This document shows, one piece after another, positions 33,998 through 48,000 of a stretch of DNA of 64,000 bases (position 1 is its first letter; every line of letters starts with the position of its first letter). The stretch is from the NCBI GenBank assembly GCA_951799445.1, contig OX637290.1, forward strand, positions 30,126,987 through 30,190,986, read 5' to 3'. The stretch is from Pseudisothecium myosuroides (lineage: Eukaryota > Streptophyta > Bryopsida > Hypnales > Lembophyllaceae). Under the pieces are notes generated by a model. It did not search any database, was not told where the DNA came from, and saw only the letters and a program-made list of their open reading frames with translations. The position numbers and the translations under genes were made by a program.

Positions 33998-36900
33998 TCA
34001 AATCCAAGCTAAAGAGCCACGATCCTGAGCAGGTTGAGGCCGTCCTCTCGTCGGTGTAGGAGGCCGATGCTCATTAAGTTCCTGTTGGACCAAACAAAAA
34101 AAACACTCGTTACTTGATTAGTTACTCAACCCCATTAACATTGCCTAGAGCTGTTTGTAATGCACGGAGAAAGTAATCCTAAACGACAGTCAGACCCGGA
34201 TACTCGATCTCGCATAGAATATCAGAAATCGAACTTTATGTAGAAAAGAAGCAGATACCTGCATCCAAGTGTCGTCGAGGTGATGTTCAGGAGACGACTC
34301 AGGCGAGGTGATCGCAGGGGGAAGTGGGTGGATTAGCTTAGGAACTACGACTAAATCCCTACCGAGAACCAAAATCGCTCCTGCGTTGTTTGCAGTCCCT
34401 GTAGAATTGACACTCTCTTCATCAATCACTTGTATTATTATGATTTTGGCATCTGCACCTGAGCAAAAGTGACATACATATTACAACAGAAAAACTGAGA
34501 CATCAAATTCTGATAATGGAAATTCAGGCACATACCGCAATAGTTTGTAGCGGAAAATAGCGTAATCAGGTGACCTTGGGCAAATCGTTCGAAGCCATCC
34601 ATTACACATTCATGTGCTCTAACAATGAGCTGGAGATCGTTATTCTTACAGAATTCCATGACACGATCCGGCTGACATTTCCATGCCACAAAAACTGATG
34701 TTAACTGCCAATGTTTTCAAGCAAGAATAGAAAGGTTGCCAACTCTATAATTTCTGTATATATTGGAAGAGACAATCGTGATTCAAAATGCAATATAATG
34801 AACTAAGAAACTCACCCCAAACGTAACCAAGCCCGGACCTCGTGCATTTGGACGCAGACCCTCAACGCTATCATTCTCAGTGGGATCAGACCTGTCCAAG
34901 AGTTTGCTGACTCCGTCAGAAGCACAAAAAGAAATCCAGAAACCAAAATGCACCAAGATATAGACGGGCCAACAGAATCAACGACAAAATAATTGATGAG
35001 TGACGCATAAAGCACAATAGACAGATTTGCACTGTACCAAAGCAGGTCCATCAGCACAACAGAACCAGCCTCCATAGTGATAGGGCGTTGAAGGTCTTCA
35101 ATCTGACGAATATAATTGATAGATCTTCCAATTCCACCGTGCATACAGATGATCTTCTTCTCTATCAATGCTGCAAGCGGCAACCAATTAAAGAGCTGAT
35201 TGATACGTTGCCACGTCCAGATGCCATCACGTTCCCCCTGCATAGAAATCAAATGTCACTACCTCAGAAGTCGATTGGAACGATGGGACAGCCAGGGAAT
35301 TCGTGAACTGTAGTTCGAAGATCGTATACTGACTTGGCAACGCAGTATGACGTACGATTAGAGCAAAAAAACATACCATGCGTTCTATGCATTCAATACG
35401 AAAACCAAATAGAGCATTAATATCAGCAGCTTCATGATTGCCTCGAATAAGGTGGACATTCGTAGGATATTCAATCTGCCACACAAGTGATAACAGTGAG
35501 TCAAAAAAGCACTGAAAAAAGTGAAATCCCTCTACACTCTAAATATCAAATAGTCTTTTGTAGATTTAAAACAAAAGAATTCATAATTTCATCAGACTAT
35601 ACCAAATGAACACGGGATATTCACAGACTAAGATGGACTTTACAATGCAGTAGCAAAAGTGAGTCATAGCTGGCATACTGCTTGAGATGTACAACTTCAA
35701 GTAGGATCTCACACATCTTGTTGAACAAGAGAAAACTTAGGCTGTTACATATGAGAGCTCACCTTCAGAGCAAGTAGCAGAATGATTGTCTCTAAGCTGT
35801 GCTGCCCTCTATCGACGTAGTCTCCCAAGAAAAGATAGTCAATATACCTGAAAAATGAAATTTGGGGAGATGAAAAACTACAAAACATAGTAATAATATC
35901 ATCTGGGCAGGTTCTCACAATATTTCACAAAGGAAATGCTGCAGGTCATGCAAAGAGTGTCCACAAGTACGAGCCATGAGATTACATACGTGATGTCGCC
36001 AGCTGTAGATGGGGAACCGTATTCATCAAACAAGCGCATGAGGTCTCCAAATTGACCATGAAGGTCGCCGAAGATTTTCACAGGTGCTCTTATTTGTAAA
36101 ACACTTGGTTCTTGGGCAAAAAGCCTTTCTGCTCTATTACAAAGATCAGCTATTTCATTACAATCCAAGAAAAACTGCCGTTTTGTCGGTGGCTTCCAGC
36201 CCCGTGGTTTAAGCAAGTAGGACAGAACCTGCAAATAAAACCAAATGCTTAGCAATGAACACCTTGTAAGAAAAACAAGCTCTAGTCTCAGTAGTGAGAT
36301 CGCCTCGATGCAACTCATAAGTCTTGCACTGTAAACATGTTTTTATGTAACATATTTTCATGTTTTTCAACCTAGTTTAACACTATGAAACGTCCAGAAG
36401 TCGACTCATATTTTACCAGAAACTACTCATACAACAGCAAAGAAACAAAGAAAAAGGTCATTAAAGATACAAAATGGTCAAAGGTATCCCCATTTTCCCA
36501 AAATATTCCTCTGGTGAACTTTAATGACCAAGGAAAGTCGAGAATAAACGGTGCACACCTTTTTCTGCACACCACTTATGGACATTTGACGATCCAATAG
36601 CCGTCTTGCATTATAATAGGCATTGTCGGGAGTTCCATAGCTGACTCGCCGTCCCTCATTCTCAAACTGATCAATTGAAAGTTGTCTAACCAGTCCGCCA
36701 AGAGCACCACCAGACTCAGCTGCCACAACAACCTGCATTTGCTCGCAAGTTCAACTCAGATATTCCCTCTCATCTCTCTCTCAAATTGCGTTATCAAGAC
36801 AAAATGTTAGTTACTTGTGCTTTTCAAATGACATACGACATCTAATTCCGTTGGAAGCACAATTTGTGGTCATATGGTAGGCAGGATGAAAACAAAGCAT

Positions 36901-39900
36901 GAAAAAAATAAAGGGCTGATTGAAACAAGTGACAAAGCAAGAAAATATTTACCGCTCTGTGATGCAGCCTCACACCCGTGGGAGGGGTCTGAGCTGCCGT
37001 AGCAGCCATAGAGGCTCCATTCATACTAACAAGAGCTGCGGAGGATGGTGACGGAGGTTTCCCACTTGAAGTGGCTTCAGCTCCCCGATCCCTATCAGGG
37101 CTGTGCGGCTCCAATTCTCCATTCTGATGACGAGATTTTGCTTCAGCAGCAGCTAAGGCAGCACTTATTGCTTCTGCTTCAGCTGTTGATGCTTCCACAA
37201 GAGACTCGACTCCTCCTCTTTCGGTCCTGGCAAATTGAGTAAACATGTTGCACGCTAAAAAGTTAGCAGGCTAATAAGTCCAACCATACAACAGAAATTA
37301 TAATGGTTTTACTACTAGGAAGTAATTTAGATGTTCTCCGAGAAGCAAACCAAACCAAACTTCATGTAACATTAGGGCTAAACCCCTGATTCTTAGTAAA
37401 GAAAACAGATCGAGATCAACATTGACGAAGTCAACAGGATAATTGAACATTAGTTGTCAACGTCTTACCTGTGTCCATGTGAGACAGCGTTTTCAGTGCT
37501 TATATCCATTGTTGTATCACCATTAACAGGTGCTGCGACTGGATTAGCCAACAAAACAGAGGCTCCATCAGACCCCGGCGAATCAAGATGCGGTGATTTT
37601 CGCACCTCAGGAGGCTTATGGGATGGTAGTGGCTGAGGTGAAGGTGCAGCTGCCGCTGCATGTAGAGCAGCCGACGTGGTTTCTACTGCTGCTAAGTCCT
37701 CTGCTACTAATAAATCATCCAGTAACACCCCTGTCCAATCCACAATAAAAAATTAATGACACACACCATAAGCTTCTCTAAATGTAAAACACAAAAACAA
37801 CACAATCTAAAATATTGAACTTGACCATGCCACTAAATTAAAAAATTGAAAATAGAAGGTACCTCCTCTGAGTCCGCCGTACATAAAAACCAAATCCCCA
37901 ACAGATGCAGCAGCATGACGACAGCGTCTGGTTAACTCATTAATTGCATCTCCGCCAGCTGCATCATTACTAAACCTTCCTATTCGTGGACTGGTGACTA
38001 TCCCTCTTCTATCACACCACACCCCAGCAGCTGTATCCAGGACTGCAGAATACAGTAACAAAGAAAGATGTCACAACCTAAAGGTAACACATGAAAAATG
38101 ATCAATTTTATGTGATATTCGCACTACAAGTCCACTACCAAGGGACAGCAGATAAAAACAAGGTTGCTATGTGTTTAAAAGCCTTTCAGATCCTTTCGTA
38201 ACAAGCAATCCTTTCGTATCCGCCTTGTGTTGCAGCATAAAGGCCCTGGACATGAGGTGTACAAAATTCCGAACCTGCCACACTAGAAGAGTCCTCTACC
38301 ATTCGACCACCACCAAGAGCTCCTCCTGAAACGTGTAATCTCGCGTTTACGAACACCTGCATGTAACATGGAGAGGCTACATTCTATTCAGGAAGGTAGA
38401 ATTACAGATGGCATTGAACCCTAAACGAAATATCCTTTAAATACAAAAAAATTTAGCCGGCATCGCCAAAGATCAACAAAACGATGATGCAACACAGTAA
38501 TGTATGAACCAGCTCAGTGCTCCAGCCTTACAGCTGCATGTTGATATCTTGGAGACGGAGATATGCCAGGTGCTACTGCCCATTCCCACCTACCATCACG
38601 GTGCTTTGCAAGGCCATATGCACTATCAAGAGGCTGCAAGTAAAACACAGAGCCACATGGTTAAAGACTCTCTTATTTGCTCATTGAACGTGCTGATTTA
38701 TATATTTCGATTTCAGCAAATCCTTGATAATGCAGAATCCAAAAACAATACCAAAGAACAAAACAGATGAGCATACCACACTATTGGCATCCCTTCCACC
38801 AGAAAGCAGTAGTAGACCATCTGATCGTGCACAAGCTGTGGCGTACCTGTAATAAAACAAAACATACTAGAAGGCATTAGTGGCTTCCCCGAGAAAACAG
38901 GAAAGGATAAAACAGGAGCCTGAGCTCAGGCAGTCTGTGATCAACAGCTTATCAGTGACAGCTCAATACCCAAACCAGATCGCAACTGCCTCAGTAACAC
39001 TACGAATACCAAAACAGATCACAAACACTAATAACTGCCTCAGTAACACTGCAAATACCCAAAACAGATAACAATTAATAACTGACCAACCCAGCAATGA
39101 CCACACGTCGATAAAACGGACAAGCTATATCGCGTAATCACCTCCCTTGTGACAAAAAGGAGTATGCTGCTCTTTACTTGTATATGCTTAGAAATCCTTG
39201 TGAGAACAATTATTCCTATAACTTACATGCATGGTGGAGGACCATCGCCTTCAGGCTCCAATTTCCTCCACTCGTACGGTTTGGCCGCTGTATCAAGCGC
39301 CCATACATCCGCAAGTGGGCGTTTGCCTGCCAAAAAAATTTCCTTTTGAGTATAGAATAACACTAAAACTCCAGAACTTAGTGAGGGTTCAAAGGGCAGT
39401 CTACGCACCATCATTTCCGCTGATAGAGAGGATAAATCGCTGTCCAACCAAAGCCATAACATGCCCATAACGAGGTCCTGGCCCTGGCCCTTGCACAACC
39501 ACCCTAATAAAAGTGATCGCCATTAGTCCTCATAATTAACAATGGATCGACATTATCCATATTTCAAGAGCATCAGTTCCCTACTAAAGCAATGACAAAC
39601 AACAAGGATCTCAACGAACCACATACAGGGTAAGCATATAGCTTTAAGCTAATATTTCATGATACCTCTAGCACGTGAATGCTAGAAAAAACTTCTCTTG
39701 CCCATTCCCGGCTGAATTCAATAGAATCCTTCACACTGATAATTGCCCTAGAATCACCCACCTATGCCATCTCGGCTTGGCTTGCGTGAGGTCCAAAACG
39801 TGCAGATCGTCCGTTGAGAGCCCTGCTGGTCCTATTCCCCCCTGCGTGTACTCCACCTTTGTCAGCTCCTCTCTAATAGTTTGCCTAGGATAATAAAATA

Positions 39901-41253
39901 ACATACTAACAATTAATGCTGCGAAACTAAACTCCTAGTTAGCCACACCTGAATTACCACCATAGTGCCTACAGCAGTTGCTGCGTGTGCAGCTCGAGGA
40001 GAAGGAGGGTCTCCAACTGGAGTAAGCCTGAACCACATGCAAGTAATTGTCACTACGTGTATTTGAAGCAACTTACAATCCTCACTTGTCTATACACTTT
40101 ATCTGATTGAAAGGAAATCGCACAGCAAGAAGCCAGGCTAGTAATTCCTTACAATCAAATCTCTAAGACACTTTCTGACAAACTCGAGCTCTCAAATCCA
40201 GAGCCTCAAGAAGCCTGACAGTGAGTTAACCTAAAACAGCACAATATTGAGGACAGTTAACGATATAAAATGCCCCCAACGAAACATTAAAACCTTAGGT
40301 TACAAACTAGTATACTTGCAAGTGCAATGCGTCAAGAGCTAACCTCGTCCATTTGTTCGACTGAACATCAAAGCAATGCACGTCAGCAGTAGCACCTGCC
40401 AAACCTGTACAACCAGTGCGAATGCAGAACTAAGCTCGCCATCAGCTAAATCGATGAAACGATACCAAAAACCTAGCCTCAAACGAGAGGGCTAGAACTA
40501 ATCCGTCTGTGATCTCGTAATGAGCCAGAATTGCAAGTTATTGATGCAAGTCTATTGAGCATTTTTCATTTCCGAATCCAAAAGTGTGCTGCCGGTAGGT
40601 TCAATAAAACTTAGATCCAGCACACGCATTTGCACCCGGCATTCTATAGTAAATAGAATACAGCAGTTCCTACTTCGCAATTACACGCACTTCCCATTAG
40701 ATCCTGCTCTCAAATCACAAAAAATGTAAGACAGAAACATACGAATGCCAGCCCCAGGCGAGGCAGTTTGAGGACCAGCTGCACTGCTCCCTTCCAAGGC
40801 GGTTGCGCCACCAAACAGAATCAACCTCGGACCAATGTACCCCGGCGATCCCTCTTCATTCACAGCAGCCACCGCCGTCAATGTGTGCCCACACCGTGGA
40901 CCAGGTCCGTCATCCCGCTTCTCCATTACCGATTTCACTACTCTATACGCAGGCGCCGACCGTGGACCTGCAGCAGCAGCGACGTGGTGATACTGCTGCT
41001 GCTGATGGGACATCGCCGGTGTCGGAGGGGGCGACGTCGTCACCGAGTCCTCTCCACCATTCTCCGTCGACGAAGACGACGCTTCCCCTACCTCGGCCTC
41101 CGCCTCCACCTCCACCTCCACCTCTTCCACCTGTCCCCGTCCATTCTGCTGCCCCTTCTCTAGCTGCTGCTCTTGAGCATTGTCGTCCGCGGTTTCGCCA
41201 TTCTGCTCTATCACCTGCTGCTCCTCGGTTGCTGTTGCCGCCTGTTCTCCCAT
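33998..41253 (-). CDS. BSL: Kelch-repeat Ser/Thr protein phosphatase, BSL2/BSL3 type (BSU1-like)
   Basis: Twenty-one exons, 1042 residues. Exons: 41253-40743, 40404-40344, 40027-39949, 39841-39762, 39503-39409, 39326-39227, 38846-38777, 38633-38532, 38356-38275, 38042-37863, 37730-37469, 37226-36953, 36732-36559, 36228-35990, 35847-35763, 35475-35377, 35237-35038, 34891-34816, 34671-34536, 34398-34259, 34081-33998. Low-complexity acidic N-terminus (about 1-100), Kelch blades about 110-450 ([26 protein letters not shown]), a linker, then a PP1-like domain with all metal/catalytic motifs: GDLHG 744-748, GDYVDRG 778-784, RGNHE 809-813, H864 in MHGGIG, and LFSATNYCG. The C-terminal tail is [23 protein letters not shown]1/BSL phosphatases act in brassinosteroid signalling on GSK3-like kinases; that role is taken from the family. 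The long N-terminus and [15 protein letters not shown] region fit BSL2/3 rather than BSL1. Confidence 0.96.
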
Positions 41254-43780
41254 CGCTGCAACCCTAATAAATCCGCAAACCTAATCGAAACTCAGTTTCT
41301 CCTCTCACACTCACCTCTCCACCTCTGCCGCACCATCATTCCAACGTTCCACACACATTCAGAGCGCTCCGATCCATCAGGACCTCAAAATCTTCCTAAT
41401 CGACCTCAAAATCTGGCTAATCACAACAACCGCGACAACAACCTCGTAGCGCCCGAAACTCTGCGAATGTATTAAATCCAAAGGCAAGCTCCCGCCGTCC
41501 CGCCGTCCGTCCGTTTCGGCCGACGCCTCCCACGCATACACACGCGCACAATAGCGCCAACACAGACAACAGAACGGACACAGGAGAAGCGAACTGAAGG
41601 GAAGCGATCAGAGAGGGAGAAGGAAGGCGACGAAAAAGACGGGGCGGCAATAAAGATAAAGAAGGAACGAACAAATGCTTCGTCCGTCTATTTTGGGTTA
41701 ACTTACGTCTCTTTAAAGCATACGTACCGCGAGTGAACGGAAAGAAAGCGATGGAGGACGATAAAGATATGGAAGGCGGAACGGAAAGTGAGTGGAACGA
41801 AGAAACTTCTGTCAAGCTCCGTCCCTTCGAGTGACGCTCCCGCGCATAGAAGACTAAAGGACAGAGTGACTGCCACTGCAGGGAGAAGGGGATCTTGATA
41901 GAGTAGAGTAGGCTGGACAGTTGGAATCAGAAAACAATTTTCAAGTTTTCTCGGATTAGAATTACTTTCATGATGTTTTACATTTCTACATGAGTACAGA
42001 GGAGCTATAATTTAGGAGTAACTTTGGTCTTGTTGTCAAACTAAAAGCAACCAAAAAGTCCAAGACCAATTTCAACTGGGAATATTAAAATTAGTTTTTC
42101 TGAAGTCGGAAAATCCTCTCCCCCATTTTTCATGGACCTTTATCTATTATATTGCCAACCAATCATTCTGATGTTCACCCTAAGTCACGCCATCAAGGGA
42201 CATAATTATGAGCCTTCAAGGAATTTTGGCCATTAAAACCGAAGTAAAGAATTAAAAAAAAATGTAAATAGCGTATGAACTTGAGAATGATTTACCTTCA
42301 TCAAAAAATTCATCATACATATTTTAAAGGAAATATTCAAACACCAAAGTTGAGTTGATATCTATAACCAACCTTATCAACAATATCCTCACAGGTGCCT
42401 TAACTTGACTCAGAATCAAGAATTTATTTAATCAATGCATTTGGATTTGAGAATAAAAAGGAACCTCAAAAGGTGCACTTTAGTAGGAACAAAATTGGGG
42501 CAAGGAAATGAAACAAGGTCCTTCCACTTTAACCTGCTCGAAATGCCGGAGGCATCAATTTTTGGTGTTGACAAATACTTTGAAGTTTAATATGACCTAA
42601 CCAAATTACTAATTTCAGTACTTTATATTTTTGAAAAATTCTTTTTGAACTCTAGTTTTTGTACCAAATATTTGATTCTGAAAATGAATGATTATGATTT
42701 TTGTATTCAAGATTTTGTGCAAGGGGGTCCATTGCAAATCTTGATTTTCTAGTATTGAGGACTCTTGAAAATGAGCCTCAAATACACTAGATCTTGCCAT
42801 CTTGGAGGAAAAATCACATTAGAAATTCATTTAAAAAAATTGTAGAGTAGATTTCGTGATCAAACATTATAATCTCTCAATCCATAAATGATATTGTTGT
42901 GCTTTCTTTTTCTATGTAGTCTCTAACATCCCTACAATATTTTATACAGTTAGAATTCAAAAGAAATTGATAAACCTTATCAAAATATTGTCTTTTTGTT
43001 CAGTTTAGAAAAAATTCCAAGAAGCTCAAAAAAATTTGGGGCATTTAGGTATTAATTAACGCTTTGAGCATTCCCTAGATTAAAATATTGTTTTTTCATA
43101 TGATTGCATCTAGAAAATTTGAATTCATACTTTGAATCAAAGCTCTTGAATGAGAAAGGAGAGGTCCTAAAATATAGGATTAACCACTATAAATAGAAAT
43201 TATTTTTGCAATTATCTTTGATAAAAAAGAATATAATTTAAAAGTTTTCCTATCTATAAAATTAAATGTACTCTAAGCAACTATGTAAGAAGGTAGTACT
43301 TGGAAACAAGGTAATGATTAAGATAACTTATTAAAATCCCTGAGAGAGCAAGAATAGATTCTTATTAGTTCAAAAACTATAAAAAATCAACTATTTAGAA
43401 AGACAAGTTAGTCTAGTAAAACCTCAAAAATCTTATTTAGAGAGTATATTCAAAATATTCCTAGAAATATTTTTTAAAATTTTAAAATTTATATGCCTAT
43501 TATTTCATATCACAAAATCTCCTATTGTAAGTAGACTAATTTACCAAAGCCAAAGTATTTAGGTGACCTTCTAAGGTGAAGACACCCTAAACTATCCTTG
43601 TATCCACTCTTCCAAAGTATAGTTTCCATTAAAGTGTCCCCCAAAGTGTCACTATATCATCCGGATACTTAATTGTGATTGATTGATTGCTTTTTTTTTT
43701 CTAGACTTTGGTTTTACATTCAGCTATATGACGGTTTCAGTGGCACAGGGAGCTTTCACTTTGAAAATTCGAGAAATTTA

Positions 43781-43834
<54 letters not shown>

Positions 43835-44117
43835 TGATTTTCAATTGCTAATTCTACAAAAATGTTTCTTCTAGAGAAAGGTACCTCCAACTACGCTGAA
43901 TTGCTTATTTTGACAGTTCTAGGTGTTTCCATATTAGTCTCAAGTCAAGTGAAAATCAATCACCATAAATTTTCAAATCAACAAAAAAATCCTTAAAATA
44001 TATGCCTCTTCCTTATAAAAAAAAATGTCAATGGAATTCATTGATTTTCCTTTATCAAATACTCACATTTTCATGTGAGAAGTTGATAAATATTTTGTCT
44101 TCTTTTGTCTTCTATTG
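41254..44117. other. Divergent spacer: BSL leader, then AT-rich DNA
   Basis: About 41260-41830 is the GC-richer upstream region of BSL; it holds a 132-codon minus-strand ORF (41815-41417) without recognised domain, possibly an upstream ORF in the leader. From 41.9 kb the DNA is AT-rich with no gene. A run of 41 T's lies at 43787-43827; downstream, 43840-43960 resembles 18120-18260 (dispersed repeat). Confidence 0.5.
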
Positions 44118-44118
44118 T

Positions 44119-44392
44119 AAGATAGGTACACCCAAATGTGCCACTGACCTTAAACCGCCATCTTTACTGTGTGTACATCTCCAAAATCAGTTCTGTACCT
44201 AAGTGGAAGAAACGCTTTTAGAACCAAACTTCGTTCCTTAATAACTTTTGCATATAGTATCCAAATGTCACATTCTCTGGTGCGTTGGAACCTCCTTTCA
44301 CTTGCCAACAAGAATACATGAAAATTTGACCAGTCTAATAATAGTAAATAGGCTCAGTAGCAAAAAGTGGCGGTTTTGGGTGTACCCACCTT
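44119..44392 (+). mobile_element. Intact TA-flanked MITE, AAGGTGGGTACACCC ends
   Basis: Ends AAGATAGGTACACCCAAA and, inverted, AAGGTGGGTACACCCAAA; with TA counted as target the element is AGRTRGGTACACCC to its inverse. 274 bp, no ORF. It is the uninterrupted counterpart of 25114-26264 and related to 50340-50624. Confidence 0.7.
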
Positions 44393-44907
44393 ACTCCGGA
44401 GTAACTTTTTTTGTCCGACTTTCTTGGCACGGAAGTCAAGTCTTTGGCACGGAAGGAAGAGTGTCCTACTAAAGTGTACAACCCAAAATGGAACTTGAAA
44501 TGCGTGCATCACAACGGCTTCGCCTTGGAAACAACAACCGGTTGATCAGAAACCAAACTGCTGCAACTGAAGTTTCGTTAAGCTTACAGTACTGTAGTGA
44601 TGATGACGACTGGGGATGCATTTGGAGCCCCTCTGCAACGCCACCTAGATTGTTGTACAGCTCGTACCACCCGACATCCGCCACGCGTCGCCTCTTCCGC
44701 TCCCACCCAGTTCCTAGATTCCTCCGCCCATCATCTAGGAAAATCGTAGTTTTCCAATACTACGTTGTTTCTAGCTCAACCTTGACAGAAGATTCGGCAT
44801 CGAGCAAAGAAAGCGCGACGGATTCGACGGGATCCCAATGTGTCTCTAGCGAATTTCTCGATTCTTGTTATAATTTTGTTTAGTAAACGTTTCCATTCAG
44901 GTTTTAA

Positions 44908-44920
44908 GGTTTAGGGTTTG
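44908..44920 (+). promoter_or_regulatory. Telo-box-like motif upstream of the TLDc gene
   Basis: TTTAGGGTTT, the plant telo-box core, lies about 110 bp before the start codon. Telo-boxes are known in plant promoters of growth-related genes; function here is inferred. Confidence 0.3.
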
Positions 44921-45026
44921 AAACTCAGGTGGGTTGATGGAATTTAAGCTTAGTGTCGAGTTTCAGTCGCGTGTGTAACTTAGTTTGGCGCAGGGAGCGC
45001 ACGACTGACTGATCCGAGCCAGGATC

Positions 45027-48000
45027 ATGGGTCATGGGAGTAGCACTCTCGGTTCGAGTGAGGAGTTTGTAAGCGCGACCAAGTAGGTTTCGGAATCACC
45101 TGTTTGTTTGTTTTTTTCTTGTGCAAGGATCGCCGTGAAAGTGCACATTCTGGTGTTGCGAAAGAAAAAAATTCAGAGTTGTGTGGGTGTTGTGTGGCAG
45201 GCGGTTCACGGAGGCGGAGTTGCGGGACTTGAAGAAGCTGTTCGTTTCCTTGGCCTATCAGTCGAGAAGCGGCGGCGAGTATATTATAGCGTCTGTCTTT
45301 CAGGTACGAATTGGAATTATTTTCGTGGTTTCCTTGTGCCTGGCTTGTGCCGTGGCGTGTTGATACTGAGTAAGTACTCCGTATTGTTTTCTGTTCTCTT
45401 GCAATTGAAGTAAGCAAAATTCTGTTCGTCTTAAGTTAAAGAAAAGCCAAAGGAAGAAATGAGTGGTTTGTTTTCTGGGAGTCTACGCTTTGGTCAGTTG
45501 GCGGTACCTTTGCCAAAAGTGTCGAAGGTCCCGCCCGTACCAACCAATTGGCTAACTGGGGAAGTTCACGAACCTATTGCGTGTAAGGTAACTGATGGGC
45601 AGTCAGGTTTCAACTTAGATTAACGGCCCCGCTATCTCTGACCTATCAGCTAACTGGGTAACCTATTGTGTGTAACGTGACTATTGGGGAGTCAGGTTTC
45701 AACTCCTCTCACTGGGTTGGTTGGTGTGCATTTAGGGCTTTAAATTAAGACTGACCCTGCTGGGATGGTGTGGATATACCATGGCTTTGTGTGGATTTAG
45801 GACTTCTAGCCATTGGTATAGGCACAATTGGTTTAGTATGCCAAAATTGAGTGAAGTTGAGAAATGAATGTAATTTTGTTGTACCAATTTGACACTATCT
45901 TGGTATTGCTGCGAGTCGTTTAGGTTATGACAACTTTTTTTTATCACATTTTACGATGTGGTGACAACTTGATTGGAAATTTTTCCCAGGCCCATTTTGG
46001 CATCCATGGTTCGTTAGGGGGGCGATTATTTGATCTGATTACCCAAAAGCGAGAAAACAAGTCCCTGTACTATGAAGATCTCGTCATTGCAAAGGTATGG
46101 AGCAACCTGCCGGCCTTTATCTCAGACCCTTGATTTGATGATGCAAAACACAAATTGGATATTCGCCACTAAAGGTGCATGCTGTTAAATGGACAAGCGC
46201 ACTAATTTGGAGTGATGTGCATATGGTGGTCGTTTTGCTTGTCTAAAATGACCACCATATGCATATCATTCCAAAACTTTTGTTGGTCATCAGTGCAGTA
46301 CGCGGCAACCATGTTAAGGACACCCTATTGTGCCATTCAAAGAATTTTGCACAATATAGTATAGTATTGGCTTTTTTTGTCTTGCATAATTAACATTCAA
46401 TTCTTACGCAATCCCAATTCAAGCATACCAAATTTCAGTTTCGAAAATCAAAACTCCATTTTTGGTGAAATGCTTTTTTTATATTCATGGTTTTACTTGA
46501 TAATTGATTGAAAAACATTGGTGATGAGTTTTAAAAATCTGATTGCATAGATATGTAGGATCATCCATACAAATATCTTTCATGTTAAAGAAACCCCATT
46601 AAGTAATGAAAATATGATCTATGAAGAGTTCTATGTGAGGTTTTGTATGACCAAACTTTGTAAAATAGATATCTCTACATTTGAGCTAGATTTTGTCAAG
46701 TAATTCTACCATCTTGCTCAAAGATACAAAATTAGTCATAGTGTAAGGGTCAAATAGCAAAATCAAATTACAATTGTGTTCTCTATTATGCAAGAGTATT
46801 TGAATGGCACAATGGGATGTCCGTAACATGGTTGCCACGTATTGTACAATGGGCCGTCATTTGTTGCCTAAAATGAAGGCTTCATGCACATTTTTCTGAA
46901 CTACGGCATATTTGAGGCACCTGCCTCAAAGCATTTCCACCAGTGATGTGTTCTATATAATGTTGAAGGACGAAATTTTCAGTCACCTAGGTTGATAACT
47001 TGTTGGTTTTGGAAGAGTTTCTTCTCATTGAGTTCTGCCTTTGCAATGCTTGTAATCATTTACTGATGCTAGTACTAAATGCAGGGGTTCTACGAGAAAG
47101 GTGCACCAGATGAAGCCGAAACCTTCATGTACCAGCTTGTGGACTTGACTGGAGATGGGCCTATTCGAAGGTTTCTCCATCCGTTCCTTCGTTTTTATGC
47201 TATTGAGCTGAGCGTCTAATGTTGTACTTGTAGCAATCTTGGTCATGCAACGAGTATTTTCCCAGAAAAACATATTTGAATTGCAATTTCTTACCGGAGG
47301 GTCATTTCGCAAGGGGCGGGGGTGGGGGGTGGGGTGGTTCAGTATGCAGTTTCTGAAGTGCCACGTTAACCCCTATTAGAACAAGATGCCCAAAGTGGGC
47401 TGTTTTTTTTTTCTTTTTAATCAATTTTGCGTAGGTTGCATGGTGACTCTCTTTGTCCAATATTTTTCTTTTTTTTTACCAATACAGACGATGTTCTTCT
47501 GTGGTTCTGGTGATTTTAAATTTTTGCCCCATTTAAATTATATGATCAATTGAATCCTTCTGTACAATGAATCCTTAATCCTTTCGGGGTTAAATTCGGT
47601 GAAGGGATGTGTACTCGAATAAATTTTCAATTGAATGTTTTGGTTTTGGGGTGCAGGACAGAGGTGGAAGGGGTGATCTTATCCGTTTTGCAGACAGTCT
47701 TAGGATCTAAAGATGCAGTGCCGGATGCGAGCTTGCCAGAGGGAAGTCTACAGGCGTTCCATAAGTCAGCGAGCTTTACCGACGCCGTGGAGGAGGAGGA
47801 TGCGGCGTCTATGTCTCTTGAAGACTTCCGCAAGTGGTGTGCAGCTGTTCCTTCCATCAAGAAATTTTTGTCGACTCTCTTGAAAGGTCCTGTGGCAGGT
47901 ATGTGGAGTACATCTCTACCATTTTCATTTTTAGTTTTTTTCACTTATCCCTTTGTGGATGTTCGAAGTATCACATTATTTATGAGTCTCTCTCTAAAGG

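Noticed and set aside
40768..41267. Plus-strand ORFs of 131 and 154 codons
   Set aside because: Antisense shadows of the low-complexity BSL exon 1.
41417..41815. 132-codon minus-strand ORF upstream of BSL as a separate gene
   Set aside because: Ser/Leu/Arg-rich with no domain; likely the pyrimidine-rich 5' leader. Possible upstream ORF only.
44488..44883. 131-codon plus-strand ORF before the TLDc gene
   Set aside because: No recognisable domain, not in frame with a splice path into TLDc exon 1; probably promoter/leader DNA.
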